From Nocardioides albertanoniae (GTDB lineage Bacteria; Actinomycetota; Actinomycetes; Propionibacteriales; Nocardioidaceae), in NCBI RefSeq assembly GCF_006716315.1, contig NZ_VFOV01000001.1, positions 4,046,501 through 4,110,500 on the forward strand: a stretch of 64,000 nucleotides of DNA, written 5' to 3'. Position numbers and translations under genes: made by a program. Below are positions 7,602 through 14,425 of the stretch, piece after piece (the stretch's first letter is position 1; every line of letters begins with the position of its first letter). The notes under the pieces are model-generated. The model was not told the origin of the DNA, searched no databases, and saw nothing but the letters and a program-made list of their open reading frames with translations.

Positions 7602-8108
7602 TCAGGTGGGGTCGGGGTCCGTGGCCAACCTGGCGTGGGTCTCGGTGTCGTAGCGAACACCGTCGTAGAGGAGCTTCTGGCGTTCCTGCCCCTCGACGAC
7701 GAAGCCGGCGGCGGTGGCGACGCGGCAGGAGCCGGGGTTGTCGACGCGGTGGCCGGTCCCGAGGCGGAAGAGGTCGAGCTCGTCGAAGCAGTGTCTGGCC
7801 AGCAGCTTCAGGCCGGCACTGCCGACCCCTTTGCCGCGGTGCTCCTCCAGGGTCCAGTAGGAGATCCAGCCGATGCCGTGGGCACGCAGCTGGGTCGTGA
7901 CCCGCATCTGGCCGAGGATCTCGGCGCCGCTGGTGACGGCGAAGGTGTGGGCCCTGTCGGCCGCGGCTTCCTCCGCCCATGCCGCGATCGCCCGTTCGGC
8001 GGCCTCGATGGTGTCGAGGCCGGGGAGACGTTCGGTGGACATCCCCGCCCCGTCGTACGCCGCGAGCAGGACCGCCGCATCCGCGGCGGTCCATGCCCTC
8101 AGCTCCAT
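7602..8108 (-). CDS. GNAT family N-acetyltransferase (RimJ/RimL type)
   Basis: A 168-residue acetyl-CoA-dependent acyltransferase. The N-terminus MELRAWTAADAAVLLAAY, the strand IGWISYWTLEEHRGKGVGSAGLKLLARHCFDEL (acetyl-CoA pyrophosphate loop HRGKGVG) and DNPGSCRVATAAGFVVEGQERQKLLYDGVRYDT are typical of RimJ/RimL-like enzymes that modify amines on proteins or small molecules. The target is unknown. It starts four bases after the stop of the acyl-CoA dehydrogenase gene on the same strand, so the two are probably co-transcribed. Confidence 0.85.
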   Translation of the reverse strand: MELRAWTAADAAVLLAAYDGAGMSTERLPGLDTIEAAERAIAAWAEEAAADRAHTFAVTSGAEILGQMRVTTQLRAHGIGWISYWTLEEHRGKGVGSAGLKLLARHCFDELDLFRLGTGHRVDNPGSCRVATAAGFVVEGQERQKLLYDGVRYDTETHARLATDPDPT

Positions 8109-8112
8109 CGGC

Positions 8113-9285
8113 TCAGATCTCGCTCTGGATCCCCGCCAGCAGCTGGCGGGCCATGACGATCCGCTGCACCTGGTTGGTGCCCTCGTAGATCTGGGTGATC
8201 TTGGCGTCGCGCATCATCCGCTCGACCGGGTAGTCGCGGGTGAAGCCGTAGCCGCCGAGCAGCTGGACGGCGTCGGTGGTGACCTGCATGGCGACGTCGG
8301 AGGCGAACGCCTTGGCGGCGGCGCCGAAGAAGGTGAGGTCCTTGTCGCCGCGCTCGGAGCGACCGGCGGCCGCGTAGGTGAGCTGGCGGGCGGCCTCGAT
8401 CTTCATGCCCATGTCGGCGATCATGAACTCCAGACCCTGGAACTCGGCGATCGGCTTGCCGAACTGCTTGCGCTCCTTGACGTAGCCGAGCGCGTAGTCG
8501 AGGGCACCCTGAGCGACACCGACGGCCTGGGCGGCGATGGTGATGCGGGTGTGGTCGAGGGTCGCCATGGCGTAGGCGAAGCCCTTGCCCTCCTCGCCGA
8601 TGATCCGGTCGGCGGGGATGCGTACGTTGTCGAAGTAGACCTCGCGCGTGGGCGAGCCCTTGATGCCGAGCTTCTTCTCCGGCGCACCGAAGCTGACGCC
8701 CTCGTCCGACTTCTCGACGACGAAGGCGGAGATGCCCTTCGAGCGCTTCTCAGGGTCGGTCATCGCGAGCACGGTGTAGTAGTCGGAGACGCCGGCGTTG
8801 GTGATCCAGCGCTTGACACCGTTGAGCACCCAGAAGTCGCCGTCGCGTACGGCCCGGGTCTTCTGGTTGGCGGCATCCGAGCCTGCGTCGGGCTCGGAGA
8901 GGCAGTAGGAGAAGTTGCCCTCGCCGGCGGCGAGCTTGCCGAGGTACTTCTTCTTGAGCTCCTCGGAGCCACCGATCTGCACCGGCAGCGAGCCGAGCTT
9001 GTTGACCGCGGGGATCAGCGACGCCGAGACGTCGGCACGGGCGACCTCCTCGATGACCAGCACGGTCGCGAGCGCGTCGGCCCCGACCCCGCCGTACGCC
9101 TCGGGCACGTGCGGCGCGAAGAAGTCGGTCTCGACCAACGCGTCGTGGGCCTCCTGCGGATAGCGAGCCTCCTCGTCGACCTCGGCCGCGGACGGCGCGA
9201 TCTTGGCGTCGCAGATCTCGCGGATGGCCTTGCGGATCTCCTGGTGCTCCTCTGAGAGGGCGAACAACGGGTAGTCGGCACTCAT
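8113..9285 (-). CDS. acyl-CoA dehydrogenase
   Basis: A 390-residue FAD-dependent acyl-CoA dehydrogenase, full length, oxidising acyl-CoA to trans-2-enoyl-CoA in beta-oxidation. Motifs are FSYCLSEPDAGSDAANQKTRA (substrate and FAD contact), ITNAGVSDYYTVLAMTDPEKRSKGISAFVVEK, ERKQFGKPIAEFQGLEFMIADM, and QLLGGYGFTRDYPVERMMRDAKITQIYEGTNQVQR, where Glu368 is the expected catalytic base. A TAGACT -10 element lies seven bases before the ATG, so the mRNA may be leaderless. A palindrome TACTCACCAGTA just upstream matches one at the thiolase gene. Confidence 0.95.
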   Translation of the reverse strand: MSADYPLFALSEEHQEIRKAIREICDAKIAPSAAEVDEEARYPQEAHDALVETDFFAPHVPEAYGGVGADALATVLVIEEVARADVSASLIPAVNKLGSLPVQIGGSEELKKKYLGKLAAGEGNFSYCLSEPDAGSDAANQKTRAVRDGDFWVLNGVKRWITNAGVSDYYTVLAMTDPEKRSKGISAFVVEKSDEGVSFGAPEKKLGIKGSPTREVYFDNVRIPADRIIGEEGKGFAYAMATLDHTRITIAAQAVGVAQGALDYALGYVKERKQFGKPIAEFQGLEFMIADMGMKIEAARQLTYAAAGRSERGDKDLTFFGAAAKAFASDVAMQVTTDAVQLLGGYGFTRDYPVERMMRDAKITQIYEGTNQVQRIVMARQLLAGIQSEI

Positions 9286-9292
9286 GATCCGG

Positions 9293-9298
9293 AGTCTA
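9293..9298 (-). promoter_or_regulatory. probable -10 element of the acyl-CoA dehydrogenase gene
   Basis: On the minus strand this reads TAGACT, a good match to the TANNNT -10 pattern. Only seven bases separate it from the ATG at 9285, which would put the transcript start at or beside the start codon (leaderless mRNA, common in Actinobacteria). The palindrome at 9310-9321 overlaps where the -35 would lie. Confidence 0.45.
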
Positions 9299-9309
9299 TG
9301 CCCGATAGC

Positions 9310-9321
9310 TACTCACCAGTA
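9310..9321. promoter_or_regulatory. palindromic operator candidate TACTCACCAGTA
   Basis: TACT-N4-AGTA is a perfect inverted repeat, 25 bases upstream of the acyl-CoA dehydrogenase start and overlapping its -35 region. An almost identical site, TACTCGCCAGTA, lies at 60494-60505 before the thiolase gene. Spacing and location suit a repressor, possibly a TetR-type fatty-acid regulator. The regulator itself is not identified in the window. Confidence 0.5.
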
Positions 9322-9370
9322 CGTCGGCGGGTCACGGAATCCGTCGGCCGAACTTGTTGTTACGCCCCAC

Positions 9371-9817
9371 ATGAGCACCGCATGGCTCGATCCCGTGACC
9401 ATCGACATCCTTCTCGACCGCACCGAGACGTGGGCGATCGTGGGCCTCTCGGGCGATCCGTACCGCACGGCCTACTCGATCGCGCAAGAGCTCCAGCAAC
9501 ACGGCAAGCGGATCGTCCCGATCCACCCCGACGCCGCCGCGCAGGGCAAGGAGGTGCTGGGCGAGAAGGTCTACGCGACCCTGGCCGACGCCGCTGCCGC
9601 GGTCGGCAAGATCGACGTCGTCGACGTCTTTCGTCGCTCCGAGGCCGCCGGCCAGTTCGCCGACGAGGCCGTCGCCATCGGCGCGGGCGGTGTCTGGTTC
9701 CAGATGGGCGTCGTCGACGAGGCCGCCTTCGCGCGCACCACCGCCGCCGGGGTGCCGATGGTCATGGACACCTGCCCCAGCAAGATCTGGTGGGAGCGGC
9801 AGCGCGCTCAGGCCTGA
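9371..9817 (+). CDS. CoA-binding domain protein (YccU-like)
   Basis: A 148-residue single-domain protein with a Rossmann-like CoA-binding fold: TWAIVGLSGDPYRTAYSIAQELQQHGKRIVPIHP at the N-terminus, VDVVDVFRRSEAAGQFADEAVAIGAGGVWFQMGVVDEAA in the middle and VMDTCPSKIWWERQR at the end. This resembles the stand-alone CoA-binding domain of succinyl-CoA synthetase alpha. The role is unknown, probably binding CoA or a nucleotide. I start it at the ATG at 9371 because the upstream part of the frame does not match the family. Its 3' end overlaps the convergent LysR gene by 10 bases. Confidence 0.85.
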   Translation: MSTAWLDPVTIDILLDRTETWAIVGLSGDPYRTAYSIAQELQQHGKRIVPIHPDAAAQGKEVLGEKVYATLADAAAAVGKIDVVDVFRRSEAAGQFADEAVAIGAGGVWFQMGVVDEAAFARTTAAGVPMVMDTCPSKIWWERQRAQA

Positions 9818-10758
9818 TCCGGCTCCCCCGGCACCCATCGCACGCCCGGCGGGGAAGCGATCTCCCGCTCTCCCGCGCTCACCAGGAGCTGCATGAGCGC
9901 CCGCGAGGCCCGTGACATCGGCCGTCGCGGATCGTGGATGAGGCAGATGTCGCGCTCCACCACCGGATCCACGAGCGGCCGGGTCACCACGTCGGCGAAC
10001 ATCATCATCGGCAGCACCAGGCTGGGCGCGACGGACACCCCGAGCCCCGCGGCGACGAGGCCTGCGACGGCACCGATGTTGCGCGCCTCGGTGAGCGCTC
10101 CGGTGCGGGTGCCGGTCTCGGCCAGCACCCGGTCGACATAGCCCCGGATGCTCGAGATGCGCTCGAAGGCCACGAACGGCTGACCCGCCAGATCCGACCA
10201 CCGGAGCTCCTCCTCGGTGGCGAGCGGATGGCCGACGGGCAGCACGGCCGCGAAGGCGTCGACCGCGATGTGGCGTACGCCCAGGGCGTCGGGCACTTGG
10301 GCAGCCACTGAGACGGCGAGGTCGACCTCGCCGCGGACCACGAGGTCGAGGACCTCCTCAGAGAATCCGTCCTTCACCGACACCGCCACCTCCGGCTGAC
10401 CCCGCCGGAACTCGGCGAGAACGGGCGGCAGCATCGAGCCCGCCAGGGACGGCAGCGCGGCCACGGAGACAGCTCCCCGGGTGCCGGCCAGATAGCCCTC
10501 GAAGTGGTTGAGCGCGGTATCGAACTCCGCGACGAGCCGTCGGGCGGTCGCGACGAACTCCTCACCCTCCAGCGTAGGACGCACCCGCCGCGTCGTCCGC
10601 TCGAAGATCGGTACGCCGATCCGTTGCTCGACCTCCTGCACCGTGCGGCTCAGGGACGACTGCGCGACGTGCAGGTCACGGGCCGCGGGCGTGTAGCCAC
10701 CCGCTTCGGCCACGGCTAGAACCACCCTCAGGTGGCGCAGCGACAGATCAATGCTCAC
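9808..10758 (-). CDS. LysR-family transcriptional regulator
   Basis: A 316-residue LysR regulator. The winged helix-turn-helix is at residues 1-60 (LSLRHLRVVLAVAEAGGYTPAARDLHVAQSSLSRTVQEVEQRIG), followed by a periplasmic-binding-protein-like effector domain (VAALPSLAGSMLPPVLAEFRRGQPEVAVSV). It is divergent from the CitMHS-AtuA operon, 41 bases away, with an inverted repeat between. That is the classic LysR layout, so it probably controls that operon in response to the transported acid or a product of it. Confidence 0.93.
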   Translation of the reverse strand: MSIDLSLRHLRVVLAVAEAGGYTPAARDLHVAQSSLSRTVQEVEQRIGVPIFERTTRRVRPTLEGEEFVATARRLVAEFDTALNHFEGYLAGTRGAVSVAALPSLAGSMLPPVLAEFRRGQPEVAVSVKDGFSEEVLDLVVRGEVDLAVSVAAQVPDALGVRHIAVDAFAAVLPVGHPLATEEELRWSDLAGQPFVAFERISSIRGYVDRVLAETGTRTGALTEARNIGAVAGLVAAGLGVSVAPSLVLPMMMFADVVTRPLVDPVVERDICLIHDPRRPMSRASRALMQLLVSAGEREIASPPGVRWVPGEPDQA

Positions 10759-10763
10759 AGCAC

Positions 10764-10784
10764 ATCAATCTATCGTTAATTGGT
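10764..10784. promoter_or_regulatory. candidate LysR operator between lysR and the CitMHS gene
   Basis: ATCAAT at 10764-10769 and ATTGGT at 10779-10784 form an inverted repeat with one mismatch and a nine-base, AT-rich spacer. It lies in the 41-base divergent gap where a LysR protein would control both directions. The sequence is clearly less GC-rich than its surroundings. Confidence 0.45.
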
Positions 10785-10799
10785 GTTGGACAGGAACAA

Positions 10800-12170
10800 G
10801 TGATCGTCATCACACTCGTGTCCATGCTCTCCCTCATGGGCTTCATCACCGTCGCGGTGATCCTCGTCCTCCTCCTCACCAACCGGGTCGCGGCAGTCGT
10901 CGCTCTCGCCGGCGTCCCTGTGCTCACGGCCCTGGTCGCCGGCTTCTCCCCCACCGAGGTCGGCGAGTTCGTCGCCGGCGGTCTCGGTGGGGTCGTCGGC
11001 GTCGTCGCGATGTTCGTCTTCGCGATCGTCTACTTCGGGATCATGCGCGACGCCGGCATGTTCGACCCGATCATCCGCCGCATCGTCGGCTTCGCCGGGA
11101 ACGCGCCCGTCACCGTCTGCCTGGCCACGGCGACGCTCGCCATGGCCGCTCACCTCGATGGCGCCGGTGCGACCACCTTCTTGATCACCATCCCCGCGAT
11201 GCTGCCGCTCTTCGACCGCCTGGGCATGAGCCGACTCGTCCTCACGACCTGCGTCGGCCTCGGCGCCGGCGTCATGAACCTCGTCCCGTGGGGCGGCCCC
11301 ACCGCCCGAGCGGCGGCCACCTCCGACGTACCGGCGAACGAGCTGTGGGTGCCGCTCATCCCCGCCCAGCTCGCCGGCATGGTCGCGGTCCTGGTCATCG
11401 CCTGGTTCCTCGGCCGACGCGAGACCCGGCGGCTCTCCGCTGCGCCCGCCGACGGCGCCCGAAGCACCGAGGCCAGCTCGGCGACGGACGATCTCCATGA
11501 CGGAGTCGGCGCTCTCACCGCCGACGAGCAGCGCCTACGCCGGCCCCGCCTGTTCTGGGTCAACGTCGCCCTCACCGTGGCAGTCATCGCCGCACTGGTC
11601 AGCGCGGCTGCGACTCCCGAGCTGATCTTCCTGGTCGCCGTCGTCGTGGCGCTCCTGATCAACTACCCCGGGCTCAAGACCCAGACCGACCGCATCGAGG
11701 CGCACGCCAAGGGCGCGATGCTCATGGCCACCACGCTGATCGCGGCGGGAGTCTTCCTGGGCATCCTCGAAGGCAGCGGCATGATCGAGGCGATGGCCAA
11801 GACGGCCGCCGGCGCCCTGCCCGACGGGGCGGCACCGGCGCTCCCGGTCCTGATCGCGGTGCTGGCGGTCCCGCTCAGCCTGGTGTTCGGCCCGGACCCC
11901 TACTACTTCGGCGTCCTCCCGGTCCTGATCAGCGTCGGCGAGCTCCACGGCATCGCCGCGGCCGACCTCGCTCAGGCCTCGATCCTGGGCGAGGAGACGG
12001 TCGGCTTCCCGATCAGCCCGCTCACCGGTTCGTTCTACCTGCTGGTCGGCCTCGCAGGAGTCGACATCGGCAAGCACATCCGGCACCTCATCGGCTGGGC
12101 ATGGCTGGTCTCCATGGTCATGCTCGCCGTCGCCCTGGTCACCGGCGTCATCCCGGTGTGGGCCTCGTGA
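10800..12170 (+). CDS. CitMHS-family citrate (tricarboxylate)-metal:proton symporter
   Basis: A 456-residue inner-membrane transporter with about 11-12 hydrophobic helices. The start MLSLMGFITVAVILVLLLTNRVAAVVALAGVPV and AMLPLFDRLGMSRLVLTTCVGLGAGVMNLVPWGGPTARAA are characteristic of CitMHS carriers, which import citrate complexed with Mg2+ or Ca2+ using protons. FGPDPYYFGVLPVL and GEETVGFPISPLTGSFYLLVGL near the C-terminus are also family features. The GTG at 10800 has AGGA just upstream; the ATG at 10824 better matches where relatives begin. The last bases overlap the next gene (GTGA). Confidence 0.9.
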   Translation: MIVITLVSMLSLMGFITVAVILVLLLTNRVAAVVALAGVPVLTALVAGFSPTEVGEFVAGGLGGVVGVVAMFVFAIVYFGIMRDAGMFDPIIRRIVGFAGNAPVTVCLATATLAMAAHLDGAGATTFLITIPAMLPLFDRLGMSRLVLTTCVGLGAGVMNLVPWGGPTARAAATSDVPANELWVPLIPAQLAGMVAVLVIAWFLGRRETRRLSAAPADGARSTEASSATDDLHDGVGALTADEQRLRRPRLFWVNVALTVAVIAALVSAAATPELIFLVAVVVALLINYPGLKTQTDRIEAHAKGAMLMATTLIAAGVFLGILEGSGMIEAMAKTAAGALPDGAAPALPVLIAVLAVPLSLVFGPDPYYFGVLPVLISVGELHGIAAADLAQASILGEETVGFPISPLTGSFYLLVGLAGVDIGKHIRHLIGWAWLVSMVMLAVALVTGVIPVWAS

Positions 12171-13498
12171 TCCGGCTGGGAGCGGGCGCCGGGTTCGCCG
12201 GCGACCGCATCGATCCTGCGGTCGAGCTGGCCCGAGACGGCGCGCTCGACTACCTGGTCTTCGAGTGTCTGGGTGAGCGGACCGTGGCCGCCGGTCAGCT
12301 GCGCCGTCTCGCCGACCCGGACGGCGGCTACGATCCGCTGCTCGAGGCACGGATGCGCGCCGTACTTCCCGTGATCGAGCCCGGACAGACCCGGATCATC
12401 ACCAACTCCGGCGCCGCCAACCCGATCGCGGCCGGCCGTCGCGTCGCCGACGTGGCTCGGGCGCTCGACCGCCCCACCCGGGTCGCTGTCGTCACGGGCG
12501 ATGACGCCCTGGAGACCGTACGCCGCCTCGACCCGGTCGTGTGGGAGACCGGCGAGCCGCTCTCCACGTCCACCGAGGAGCTGGTCTCGGCCAACGCCTA
12601 CCTCGGCGCCGAGGGGATCCGGCTGGCGCTCGCCGACGGCCCCGACGTCGTGGTCACCGGCCGGGTCGCCGACCCGGCGCTCTACCTCGGACCGCTGCAG
12701 CACGAGTTCGGCTGGGCCGCCGACAACTGGCCGCTGCTCGCCGCCGGCACCGTGGTCGGTCACCTCCTGGAGTGTGCCGGCCAGCTGACCGGTGGCTACT
12801 TCGCGGATCCGGGCACCAAACCCGTCCCCGGCCTGGCCCGCCTCGGCTTCCCCTTCGCCGACGTACGTCCTGACGGGACGGCAACGCTCGGCAAGCTCGA
12901 CGGCAGCGGCGGCCGGCTCGACGTACGCACCGCCACCGAGCAGCTGCTCTACGAGGTCGACCGCCCGGAGGCCTACCTCACCCCCGACGTGGTGGCGAAC
13001 TTCTCCGGCGTCTCGTTCCGCGAGGCCGGCCCGGACCGGGTCGAGGTGGCCGGCGCGAGCGGTGCGGCGAGGCCTGACGACCTCAAGGTGACCCTCGGCT
13101 TCCGCGGCGGCTGGCTCGGCGAGGGGCAGATCTCCTACGCCGGGCCTCGTGCCCTGGCGCGGGCCGAGCTGGCCGCGGAGATCGTCCGCGAGCGCCTCGC
13201 CGACGTGCACGGCATCGCACCGGACGCGATCGGGGTCGAGCTCATCGGAGCCGGCGCGGCGTTCCGTGGCCTGGCGCCGGCGACCGAGCCGCTCGAGGTG
13301 CGGCTCCGCGTCACCGCCCGCACCGCCGACGCCACCCAGGCACACACCGTCGGCTGGGAGGTCGAGTCGCTCTACACCAACGGACCGGCGGGCGGCGGCG
13401 GAGCTCGCACAGGCATACAGCAGTCGCTGGTCGTCCGCTCCTGCCTGGTGCCCCGCGACCTCGTCTCCCCGACCGTGACCCTGATGGAGGAGCGATGA
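12167..13498 (+). CDS. AtuA-family protein (DUF1446)
   Basis: A 443-residue protein of the DUF1446/AtuA family, named after a gene needed for acyclic terpene use in Pseudomonas; the reaction is not established. Visible features are IRLGAGAGFAGDRIDPAVELARDG at the start, LDYLVFECLGERTV, TNSGAANPIAAGR, VVTGRVADPALYLGPLQHEFGW and ECAGQLTGGYFADPG. The start is a GTG overlapping the transporter stop (GTGA), so translation is coupled; the longer frame upstream lies inside the transporter. Linkage to CitMHS and the small AtuA-like gene suggests breakdown of an imported carboxylic acid. Confidence 0.87.
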   Translation: MIRLGAGAGFAGDRIDPAVELARDGALDYLVFECLGERTVAAGQLRRLADPDGGYDPLLEARMRAVLPVIEPGQTRIITNSGAANPIAAGRRVADVARALDRPTRVAVVTGDDALETVRRLDPVVWETGEPLSTSTEELVSANAYLGAEGIRLALADGPDVVVTGRVADPALYLGPLQHEFGWAADNWPLLAAGTVVGHLLECAGQLTGGYFADPGTKPVPGLARLGFPFADVRPDGTATLGKLDGSGGRLDVRTATEQLLYEVDRPEAYLTPDVVANFSGVSFREAGPDRVEVAGASGAARPDDLKVTLGFRGGWLGEGQISYAGPRALARAELAAEIVRERLADVHGIAPDAIGVELIGAGAAFRGLAPATEPLEVRLRVTARTADATQAHTVGWEVESLYTNGPAGGGGARTGIQQSLVVRSCLVPRDLVSPTVTLMEER

Positions 13499-13809
13499 GC
13501 GACCTCACCGTCGACGACCTCGCCGACGTGCGCGCCGGCGACAAGGGCGACACGCTGATCCTCGCCGTGCTGCCGCGTGACGGGGAGGCGTACGCCGTCC
13601 TCGAACGCGACCTCACGCCCGAAGCGGTCGCCCGCCACTTCGCCGTCACCGAGCCGGTGGTGCGCACCGAGCTCCCACACCTGCCGGCGCTCGTCTTCCG
13701 GGTGCCGGCCGTCCTCGCCGGCGGCGTGACCGGATACTCAGGCCTGGACGGCCATGGCAAGAGCCTCGGCTACCACCTGCTGATGCTCCGGCTCGACAGG
13801 ACTCCCTGA
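13495..13809 (+). CDS. small AtuA-associated protein
   Basis: A 104-residue protein matching the small conserved partner that follows DUF1446/AtuA genes or is fused to their C-terminus. Motifs are LADVRAGDKGDTLILAVLP at residues 8-26 and LPALVFRVPAVLAGGVTGYSGLDGHGKSLGYHLL. It overlaps the AtuA gene by four bases (ATGA), so the two are probably made in equal amounts and may form one enzyme. The biochemical role is unknown. It ends four bases before the convergent purE stop. Confidence 0.85.
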   Translation: MSDLTVDDLADVRAGDKGDTLILAVLPRDGEAYAVLERDLTPEAVARHFAVTEPVVRTELPHLPALVFRVPAVLAGGVTGYSGLDGHGKSLGYHLLMLRLDRTP

Positions 13810-13812
13810 CGC

Positions 13813-14307
13813 TCAGGAGGTGGCGCGGCGTACGACCTCGCCCTTCTCGCGAGCGAGGTCGGCGAGCGAGGTCTCGTAGGCCACCAGCTTCTGCTGCAGC
13901 TCGGGGTCTGCGACACCGAGGATGCGGGCGGCCAGGATGCCGGCGTTCTTGGCGTTGCCGATGGCCACGGTCGCGACCGGGATGCCGCCGGGCATCTGCA
14001 CGATCGACATCAGCGAGTCGAGGCCGTCGAGATACTTCAGCGGCACCGGCACGCCGATCACCGGCAGCGGCGTGACGCTCGCGATCATCCCCGGGAGGGC
14101 GGCGGCGCCACCGGCGCCGGCGATGATCACCGAGAGGCCACGACCGGCCGCCTCACGCCCGTAGTCGAGCATCTCCTGCGGCATCCGGTGGGCCGACTTC
14201 ACATCGGCCTCCCACTCGATCCCGAACTCGTCGAGAAGTTCCGCCGCGGCCTTCATCGTCGGCCAGTCGGAGTCGGACCCCATCACGATCCCTACGCGAG
14301 CGCTCAT
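13813..14307 (-). CDS. purE: 5-(carboxyamino)imidazole ribonucleotide mutase PurE
   Basis: A 164-residue class I PurE, converting N5-CAIR to CAIR in purine synthesis. Conserved residues are [14 protein letters not shown] at the N-terminus, the SAHRMP active-site loop, [17 protein letters not shown] and [28 protein letters not shown]. Length is normal. Its partner purK lies 4.4 kb away at 18722-19879 on the same strand, separated by a plus-strand ABC transporter unit; in many relatives purK and purE are adjacent. Confidence 0.97.
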   Translation of the reverse strand: MSARVGIVMGSDSDWPTMKAAAELLDEFGIEWEADVKSAHRMPQEMLDYGREAAGRGLSVIIAGAGGAAALPGMIASVTPLPVIGVPVPLKYLDGLDSLMSIVQMPGGIPVATVAIGNAKNAGILAARILGVADPELQQKLVAYETSLADLAREKGEVVRRATS

Positions 14308-14425
14308 GGGCCAAGGCTAGGCCGAGGAGTCCTCGCGGGCGTGGACCGGGCCGTCTAACGGTGAGGTAACGGAATCACATGGTGGCGATAATTCGCTGTC
14401 GCGCTCCACAAGGTCACGAGATCGT

